A DNA stretch of 10,254 bases from an uncultured Polyangiaceae bacterium (lineage in GTDB: Bacteria; Myxococcota_A; Polyangia; Polyangiales; Houyiibacteriaceae). A program made the position numbers and the translations under genes. The notes below the pieces were generated by a model. It was given only the letters and a program-made list of their open reading frames with translations. It was not told the origin of the DNA and made no database searches. The stretch's first letter is position 1, and every line of letters starts with the position of its first letter. The stretch lies in contig CAMYMX010000077.1 of NCBI GenBank assembly GCA_947259605.1, forward strand, positions 1 to 10,254, read 5' to 3'. Shown one piece after another: positions 5,761 through 10,254 of this stretch.

Positions 5761-6428
5761 AGATTGTCAGTGCGAAGTGCGGCGACTTCGGCCTCGACGT
5801 GACGCTTGAAGTAGAACGGAATCCGAAGCAGGTCCTTCCGAACTGCCGGGCGAATGATCGACACGAAGACACCATCGCCGATGTCGACGAGCGCACCGAA
5901 GGACACCAGCGTTTGATTTCCCTTGTAGGGACGAACTCGCATGAAGCCCCAGCCGGCCCGGATGTCATGCGCCTGCGAATGATCGACTCGAAAGACCATC
6001 GACCGCCGATCGGCTTCGAGTGTCGTCTGCAGCACGTATCGAACGTCGATGGGGCCCCACTCCTGGCGAATCGCCAAGTCGGCTTCTTCTCCAGCGCGAT
6101 GCTTGATGTCGCTCTCTGTCACCAGGGGGATGAAATTTTTGTAGCCCGTCAGATTCGACAGAGCCTGCCAGGCGACGTCGACCGGCACGTCCATGATTTG
6201 CCAACTCTGTCCGCCAATGAGCTTGTAGGCGCCTCGCTGCTCGTTCTTGTGCTTCATGACGAGCTCGCCCGCAGCAAGGAGCTTCTTGTCTTCGGTGGTG
6301 AGTTGATCGTTGCTGGAGAGGGATCGGGAGGGTGTCGCGAAAGACACGACGACGACGGAAAGCATCGCGAGAGAAGCAGTCAAAATTGACCAGCGGCTGC
6401 GTTCCTGTCTATCTCTGGAGTTATTCAT
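5757..6428 (-). CDS. Exported SRPBCC (START/polyketide cyclase-like) protein
   Basis: A 223-residue protein starting at the ATG 6428-6426. The N-terminus is a signal peptide or anchor: basic RDRQERSR (6-13), hydrophobic core about 14-31, then a polar ATPSRSLSS stretch suited to signal peptidase I; there is no lipobox Cys. The mature part (about 60-215) has the SRPBCC/START-like pattern: a start strand with WQIMDVPVDVAWQAL (76-90), LTGYKNFIPLV (93-103), the strands IRQEWGPIDVRYVLQ (120-134) and MVFRVDH, GWGFMRVRPY (159-168), and a C-terminal helix IIRPAVRKDLLRIPFYFKRHVEAEVAAL. Members bind lipids, sterols, polyketides or quinones in a deep cavity; the ligand here is unknown. An in-frame ATG at 6521 would add 31 residues, but they look non-native and AGAGGA (6437-6442) lies 8 nt before 6428. 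Both ends touch opposite-strand genes, so its promoter must lie inside the antiporter gene. Confidence 0.82.
   Translation of the reverse strand: MNNSRDRQERSRWSILTASLAMLSVVVVSFATPSRSLSSNDQLTTEDKKLLAAGELVMKHKNEQRGAYKLIGGQSWQIMDVPVDVAWQALSNLTGYKNFIPLVTESDIKHRAGEEADLAIRQEWGPIDVRYVLQTTLEADRRSMVFRVDHSQAHDIRAGWGFMRVRPYKGNQTLVSFGALVDIGDGVFVSIIRPAVRKDLLRIPFYFKRHVEAEVAALRTDNL
6417..6420 (+). promoter_or_regulatory. Shine-Dalgarno GGAG of the antiporter, within the SRPBCC coding region
   Basis: GGAG lies 6 nt before the ATG at 6427. It fixes the antiporter start although it is antisense to codons 3-4 of the divergent SRPBCC gene. Confidence 0.6.
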
Positions 6429-6429
6429 G
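6426..6429. other. CATG shared by two divergent start codons
   Basis: The minus-strand ATG (6428-6426) starts the SRPBCC gene and the plus-strand ATG (6427-6429) starts the antiporter; they overlap by two bases. Each is followed by a plausible signal peptide and preceded by a Shine-Dalgarno motif, so both starts are supported independently. Confidence 0.75.
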
Positions 6430-8142
6430 CGGGCAGTCCTCTTCGGTTTGGTCATCATCCTCGTTTTCGCGGCCACACGAGCCGGCGCTCTTGCCAATGA
6501 CGATCCCGCTCCGAACCTCATTCAAGAAATTTCGTTGAATATTACACCAGGCGCGGCGGTCGAGGTAGCCGCCGGCACCAAAGCGAGCGGGCTTCCTCTG
6601 TGGACGTCGATTCTGCCCCCGCTTCTCGCGATCCTTCTCGCGTTGCTGTTTCGCCACGTGCTCGTGGCTTTGGTTTCCGGGGTTTGGCTCGGTGCGTTTC
6701 TGATCTCGGACTTGTCGTTCGTCACTTCGTTCGCCCGCTTGCTCGACACCCACATCGTCAACGCGATTGCCGATCGCGGACACGCTTCCATTCTCGTCTT
6801 CAGTTTGCTCCTCGGGGGGATGCTCGGCCTGATGACACAGAGCGGCGGGGCCAAGGGCCTTGCCTCTTGGGTGGGTACCGATGCAACGAGCCGCCGCCGC
6901 GGACAGCTCACGACCTGGTTCCTCGGGCTGCTCGTGTTCTTCGATGACTACGCCAATTCCCTCTTGGTGGGTTCCTCGATGCGACCGGTCACCGACCGCC
7001 TTCGGATCAGCCGCGAGAAGCTTGCATTCCTCGTGGACGCGACCGCGGCGCCCGTCGCAAGCCTCGCGCTGATCTCGTCGTGGATTGGAGTTGAGGTCGG
7101 CTACATTGCGGACCAGTTTACCCATCTGGGGATTGATCGTGACGCCTACCTGACGTTCATCGAAACCATTCCCTTTCGGTTCTATCCGATTCTCATGTTG
7201 GTCTTCGTCGCCTGGGTTTCGCTGCGGGGCCGTGACTTCGGACCGATGCTTCGAGCGGAGCGGCGCGCGCTTCACGAGGGTTTGCCCTCGCGGCCCGGGG
7301 CACAGCCGGCTTCGGACTTCCACGAGGAGGCGGTCCCCGAGCACGTCCTCGGCCGTCCGATCAACGCGCTGATTCCGGTCGCCGTGGTGGTTCTCGTGGC
7401 CGCGATTGGAATCTACGTCGATGGACGGGCGAAAGTCCTGTCGGCAGGGATGGACGTTTCGCTCCGTGCGATCGTCGGCGAGGCCAGTTCCAGCGCCGCG
7501 ATCCTCTGGGGGACCGGGGCAGGCTGCGTGGCCGCTTTCGCCCTCTCGGTAGGCAGCGGCGCGCTCTCGTTCGCTTCGTCGATCGACGCCTGGATGTCGG
7601 GAATGCGCTCCATGCTCTTTGCCGCAGTCATCTTGGTCTTGGCCTGGGCACTCGGCGGCGTCTGCCGCGACCTCGACACCGCGTCGTTCTTGATCGGTGC
7701 GGTCGGCGATTGGATCGCACCGGCCTGGATTCCGACGACGGTGTTCGTGATGGCGGCTTTGGTGAGCTTCGCGACGGGTACGTCTTGGGGCACGATGGCG
7801 ATCCTGTTCCCTCTCGTCGTCCCCCTCGCGCACGAGATCGCGCCAGGCAACGAGACCATCCTTCTCGGCACGGTGTCTTCGATTCTAGCGGGCTCCGTCT
7901 GGGGCGATCACTGTTCGCCGATCTCGGACACGACGGTTCTCAGCTCCATGGCAACCAGCTGCGACCATATGGATCACGTTCGAACACAGCTTCCCTATGC
8001 GCTTCTCGTGGGAGCGGTGAGCGTGCTTTGCGCGGAGCTGCCCGTCGCCGCGGGCTGGTACGGCCCGTGGGTCGGCCTCCTCGTCGGTGCGCTGGTGATG
8101 GTCGCGGCGTTCGAATCACTCAGTAAGCCCGTGCGGCGGTAA
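6427..8142 (+). CDS. NhaC-family Na+/H+ antiporter
   Basis: Multi-pass inner-membrane sodium/proton exchanger, 571 residues. Starting at 6427, residues 1-23 form a signal-like segment (hydrophobic VLFGLVIILVFAATRAGALA). The Na_H_antiporter family core follows, with hydrophobic helices beginning near residue 58. Diagnostic motifs are GLLVFFDDYANSLLVGSSMRP (starts about 167), LVDATAAPVASLALISSWIG (202-221), FATGTSWGTMAILFPLVVPL (448-467) and VWGDHCSPISDTTVLSSMAT (491-510), then CDHMDHVRTQLPYA. A polar cytoplasmic loop lies around 268-310. This is the NhaC-type group, not NhaA, NhaB or NhaD. It probably exports sodium and maintains pH, which suits a saline or alkaline habitat. Upstream in-frame ATG 6310 would add 39 residues ahead of the signal segment and is disfavoured. 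The tail overlaps the convergent ligase by 27 bp. Substrate could also be a related exchange pair such as malate/lactate (MleN-like), though length and signal segment favour a Na+/H+ antiporter. Confidence 0.9.
   Translation: MRAVLFGLVIILVFAATRAGALANDDPAPNLIQEISLNITPGAAVEVAAGTKASGLPLWTSILPPLLAILLALLFRHVLVALVSGVWLGAFLISDLSFVTSFARLLDTHIVNAIADRGHASILVFSLLLGGMLGLMTQSGGAKGLASWVGTDATSRRRGQLTTWFLGLLVFFDDYANSLLVGSSMRPVTDRLRISREKLAFLVDATAAPVASLALISSWIGVEVGYIADQFTHLGIDRDAYLTFIETIPFRFYPILMLVFVAWVSLRGRDFGPMLRAERRALHEGLPSRPGAQPASDFHEEAVPEHVLGRPINALIPVAVVVLVAAIGIYVDGRAKVLSAGMDVSLRAIVGEASSSAAILWGTGAGCVAAFALSVGSGALSFASSIDAWMSGMRSMLFAAVILVLAWALGGVCRDLDTASFLIGAVGDWIAPAWIPTTVFVMAALVSFATGTSWGTMAILFPLVVPLAHEIAPGNETILLGTVSSILAGSVWGDHCSPISDTTVLSSMATSCDHMDHVRTQLPYALLVGAVSVLCAELPVAAGWYGPWVGLLVGALVMVAAFESLSKPVRR
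6437..6442 (-). promoter_or_regulatory. Shine-Dalgarno AGAGGA of the SRPBCC gene, within the antiporter coding region
   Basis: Read on the minus strand, AGAGGA lies 8 nt before the ATG at 6428 and decides that start over the in-frame ATG at 6521. It is antisense to antiporter codons 4-6. Confidence 0.6.
8116..8142. other. 27-bp tail-to-tail coding overlap of antiporter and ligase genes
   Basis: The antiporter TAA is at 8140-8142 and the ligase TGA (minus) is at 8118-8116. The last eight codons of each gene are antisense to each other, so no intergenic terminator is possible. Confidence 0.85.
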
Positions 8143-9645
8143 GCGCTCCGTAGCGATTTCGCCTGCGGCGAGCGCGTCGCGAAGGAGCCTCTTCAGGGTC
8201 TTGCCGCTCGCTCCCCGGGGAAGCTCTTTCACGAACGCGTACCGACGGGGGAGCTTGTAAGGCGCTAACCGCTCTCGCACCCAGGTGTCGAGGTCGCAGG
8301 CGGTGACCTCGCGGCTCGTGGCGACGACGGCAACGACTTCTTCGCCGTAGTACTCGTCTGCTTGTCCGACGACCGCCGCGTCTTTCACTGCACCGTGATC
8401 AGCGAGAACAGCCTCAATCTCGGACGGGTAGATGCTCGCTCCACCGCGAAGAATGAGGTCCTTGCTTCGATCGACGATGGTGAGCCGGCCCTCGCCGTCG
8501 ACGAAACCGATGTCACCCGTGTGAAGCCAGCCGCCGCGCATGACGTGGGCGGTGGCCAGCTTGTCGTCGAGGTAACCGGACATGAGGTTCTGACCCCGAA
8601 CCAGCACTTCACCGCGCTCCCCTCTCGGCACCTCGGCGCTGTGCTCGTTCGCAATACGGAGCTCGACCCCGGCGATTGGTTTCCCGGAGGACCCCGCGAC
8701 GGCCTCGTCGGGCGGTGCGTTGATCGCGGTCAGGTTGGCTTCGGTGAGCCCGTACGCTTGACGAACGGGGGCTCCCAGACGCTCTTCGGCACGAAGCCGC
8801 ACATCCTCGGCGAGCGGCGCACCTGCGCTCATGGACCAACGAAGTGCAGGCGGTGCCGTAAGGGTGGGTTCGTTCGCCCAGGCGACGAACATCGTGGGGA
8901 CGCCGGGGATCCAGGTGATGCGATGGGCCGTGCAGAGCTCGAGCGTGCGGGTCGGGGAAAACTTGGGGATGAAGATCGTCCTTGCGCCAGCGTAGAACGG
9001 GACGAGCAGTGTCGTACGAATGCCGTAGGAGTGCGTGAGGGGCAGGGTGCCGAGGATTCGGTCGTCTTCTCCAAGATGCAATGTCTGCTCGACGAGCGCC
9101 TGACTGTGCGCAGCAAGTGAGCGGTGGCTGATACACACCGCTTTTGCGGCGCCGGTCGTTCCCGAGGTGTAGAGCAGCATGGCCAGCGAGTCGGGCGTTA
9201 CTGTGCAGGGAGCAGCCTCGCCCTCGAATCCATCGAGCAGGTCATGGACCAGCAGGATCTCGGTCGGCGTGCCTGCGCGCGCTTTGCTGGCTTTCGCGAC
9301 CTGGGCACGCCCTGCGTCGGTAAGCAGGGCCCTGCAGCTCGCGTGCTCGAGCCGGAACGCGATCTCGTGAGCGGTCGACGAGACGGGGATAGGGAGCGTC
9401 GTACATCCGGCGTAGACGGTCCCAAACCAAGCGGCTACGAAATCCAGCCCATTCGCCGTGCAGATCGCCACGCGATCGCCAGGGCGGAGGCCCCTGTCCA
9501 TCAGCTGGGCGGCGACGCCGGACGCCTGCCGGCCCAACTCCGCGTAGCTGACGGCGAGGTCATCGCGGCCCGTATCGATGATGGCCGTGCGATCTGGGTC
9601 ACACCGAGCCCAGCGATGCAGGAATGCGCCGACGTTTGCGGTCAT
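8116..9645 (-). CDS. AMP-forming acyl-CoA synthetase (ANL superfamily ligase)
   Basis: Activates a carboxylic acid with ATP and transfers it to CoA (or a carrier), 509 residues from the ATG at 9645-9643. Adenylation motifs are in order: the phosphate-binding loop YTSGTTGAAKAV (159-170), YGLTEAN (298-304), GWLHTGDIG (372-380), DRSKDLILRGGASIYPSEIE (392-411) and the C-terminal catalytic lysine K482 in GASGKTLKR. Length fits fatty-acyl or aryl-CoA ligases; no carrier or condensation domain is attached, so an NRPS module is unlikely. The loop has AAK in place of the commoner PKG-type residues, a mild deviation. Substrate cannot be assigned; nearby desaturase and fatty aldehyde dehydrogenase make a fatty acid plausible. 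The upstream 64 residues of open frame are Pro/Ser/Arg-rich and non-native, so 9645 is preferred although no good Shine-Dalgarno is seen. Divergent from the quinone oxidoreductase with a 64-bp gap. Confidence 0.93.
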   Translation of the reverse strand: MTANVGAFLHRWARCDPDRTAIIDTGRDDLAVSYAELGRQASGVAAQLMDRGLRPGDRVAICTANGLDFVAAWFGTVYAGCTTLPIPVSSTAHEIAFRLEHASCRALLTDAGRAQVAKASKARAGTPTEILLVHDLLDGFEGEAAPCTVTPDSLAMLLYTSGTTGAAKAVCISHRSLAAHSQALVEQTLHLGEDDRILGTLPLTHSYGIRTTLLVPFYAGARTIFIPKFSPTRTLELCTAHRITWIPGVPTMFVAWANEPTLTAPPALRWSMSAGAPLAEDVRLRAEERLGAPVRQAYGLTEANLTAINAPPDEAVAGSSGKPIAGVELRIANEHSAEVPRGERGEVLVRGQNLMSGYLDDKLATAHVMRGGWLHTGDIGFVDGEGRLTIVDRSKDLILRGGASIYPSEIEAVLADHGAVKDAAVVGQADEYYGEEVVAVVATSREVTACDLDTWVRERLAPYKLPRRYAFVKELPRGASGKTLKRLLRDALAAGEIATERLPPHGLTE

Positions 9646-9709
9646 CGGAGAGACGCTAGCATGAGGGCTGGGCCTGGACGGTGGCCGGCGTCGCGTTAGG
9701 CTTCGCCCC
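9646..9709. other. Divergent 64-bp intergenic region, acyl-CoA ligase / quinone oxidoreductase
   Basis: This short gap must hold, or adjoin, both promoters if each gene is transcribed from here. I see only a GCTAGC palindrome (9655-9660) and no convincing -35/-10 pair or strong Shine-Dalgarno on either strand. Shared regulation of the pair is possible but unsupported beyond proximity. Confidence 0.4.
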
Positions 9710-10254
9710 ATGCGCAAAGCCAGAGCGATTCGAATTCGTGAGCCCGGCGGGCCAGAGGTGCTCGAGGTCGGCGAGATCGAGCTGCCCGCGCCCGGGCCGT
9801 CGCAAGTGATGGTCGAGGTGGCCGCCGCGGGCCTCAACCGTGCAGATTGCCTGCAGCGGCGTGGACTTTACCCGGCGCCTCCCGGGGTGCCGGCCGACGT
9901 GCCCGGCCTCGAGTTTGCAGGTGTGGTCGAATCGGTCGGCGACGAGGTGAGCGATTGGAAGCCCGGCGATCGGGTGATGGGCATCGTAGGGGGCGGCTCG
10001 ATGGCAACGCGGCTTCTGACCGAAGGGGCCGAGCTCATGCTCGTTCCCGCCGAGCTCTCGTTGGAAGAAGCAGCTGCGGTTCCCGAAGCCTTCCTGACGG
10101 CATACGATGCCATCGTTTTGCAGGGAGGCCTCGACGCGGGACAGACGGTGCTCCTGCACGCGGTCGCCAGTGGCGTGGGCACAGCGGGGATTCAGATCGC
10201 CAGCGCGATCGGCGCCTCGTCGGTTGGCACATCGCGAAGTGCACACAAGCTTCC
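9710..10254 (+). CDS. PIG3-type NAD(P)H quinone oxidoreductase, N-terminal 181 residues (3' end beyond window)
   Basis: A zinc-independent medium-chain dehydrogenase/reductase that would reduce quinones or related carbonyls with NAD(P)H in the cytoplasm. The frame is open from the ATG at 9710 to the right edge (181 codons plus 2 bases) against a usual length near 325, so more than a third is missing. Visible landmarks are the start MRKARAIRIREPGGPEVLEV, the family signature GLNRADCLQRRGLYPAPPG (41-59), PGLEFAGVVESVG (65-77), KPGDRVMGIVGGG (84-96), the catalytic-domain helix AAAVPEAFLTAYDA (121-134) and the nucleotide-binding glycines in HAVASGVGTAGIQIA (150-164). NRADCLQRRG is typical of the p53-inducible-gene-3-like (TIGR02824) branch. 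No structural zinc cysteines are seen. It is divergent from the acyl-CoA ligase across a 64-bp gap, and only a weak AGG lies upstream. Confidence 0.92.
   Translation, partial: MRKARAIRIREPGGPEVLEVGEIELPAPGPSQVMVEVAAAGLNRADCLQRRGLYPAPPGVPADVPGLEFAGVVESVGDEVSDWKPGDRVMGIVGGGSMATRLLTEGAELMLVPAELSLEEAAAVPEAFLTAYDAIVLQGGLDAGQTVLLHAVASGVGTAGIQIASAIGASSVGTSRSAHKL

Noticed and set aside
5118..6389. Long plus-strand open frame of 423 codons
   Set aside because: It runs through the aldehyde dehydrogenase in another frame and then antisense to the SRPBCC gene. Its product is Arg/Pro-rich and has no domain character; both overlapped genes have clear family motifs.
6386..6391. TTGACC as a -35 box for the antiporter
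   Set aside because: The matching -10 would be a poor TATCTC near 6410 and transcription would begin around 6421, after the GGAG site, so it cannot serve the ATG at 6427 in the usual way.
6310..6426. N-terminal extension of the antiporter from ATG 6310
   Set aside because: The extra 39 residues are charged and precede an intact signal-like segment that begins exactly at 6427, where a Shine-Dalgarno is present.
6429..6521. N-terminal extension of the SRPBCC protein from ATG 6521
   Set aside because: It would put 31 Arg/Ala-rich residues before the signal peptide and is antisense to the antiporter signal segment; AGAGGA supports the start at 6428.
6421..7833. Minus-strand open frame of 470 codons
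   Set aside because: Antisense shadow of the NhaC-type antiporter; the product is very polar and low in complexity (Arg, Glu, His, Gly), typical of antisense frames in GC-rich genes.
8362..9120. Plus-strand open frame of 252 codons
   Set aside because: Antisense to the adenylation core motifs of the acyl-CoA ligase; Arg/Gly/Asp-rich without family features.
9646..9837. 64-residue N-terminal extension of the acyl-CoA ligase
   Set aside because: The segment is Pro/Ser/Arg-rich, is antisense to the quinone oxidoreductase start, and precedes a normal ligase N-terminus at 9645.

Overview
The window is a GC-rich, gene-dense chromosomal segment from what looks like a free-living Gram-negative bacterium. 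Predicted signal peptides, a PhoB/OmpR-type two-component pair, an acyl-CoA desaturase, an NhaC-type sodium/proton antiporter and G/C-ending codons would fit a myxobacterial or other deltaproteobacterial-like lineage. That placement is inference from gene style; there is no rRNA or other phylogenetic marker. I see no tRNA, CRISPR array, insertion sequence, phage gene or origin.

Layout. (1) 1-522, minus: 5' part of an unrecognised helical protein that runs off the left edge. (2) 603-3039, plus: a tight three-gene unit of a SprT-like zinc metalloprotease, a two-TM histidine kinase and its OmpR-family response regulator (14-bp gap, then ATGA overlap). (3) 3170-4090, plus: a membrane fatty acyl-CoA desaturase. 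(4) 4091-4347: the largest gap, holding a weak hairpin, a 20-bp imperfect palindrome and an AT-richer stretch. (5) 4348-5760, plus: a class-3 (fatty) aldehyde dehydrogenase. (6) 5757-6428, minus: an exported SRPBCC/START-like protein. (7) 6427-8142, plus: an NhaC-family antiporter. (8) 8116-9645, minus: an AMP-forming acyl-CoA ligase. (9) 9710-10254, plus: the 5' part of a PIG3-type NAD(P)H quinone oxidoreductase that runs off the right edge.

How the genes may work together. Desaturase, fatty aldehyde dehydrogenase and acyl-CoA ligase are all plausible acyl-chain enzymes, and a kinase with almost no periplasmic domain lies just upstream. A lipid or membrane-state theme is reasonable but is an inference. 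The palindrome upstream of the aldehyde dehydrogenase resembles operators of TetR-family fatty-acid regulators.

The most unusual feature is structural. From 4348 to 9645, four genes alternate strand with no intergenic DNA. Aldehyde dehydrogenase and SRPBCC genes share a CTAG across their stop codons. SRPBCC and antiporter genes share a CATG across their divergent start codons, each with a Shine-Dalgarno motif. Antiporter and ligase genes overlap tail to tail by 27 bp. Promoters for the SRPBCC and antiporter genes must therefore lie inside other genes, and their transcripts are expected to be mutually antisense.

I did not find a convincing new defence system or new enzyme system. The observations worth a second look are the overlap architecture, the operator-like palindrome and the compact sensor kinase.
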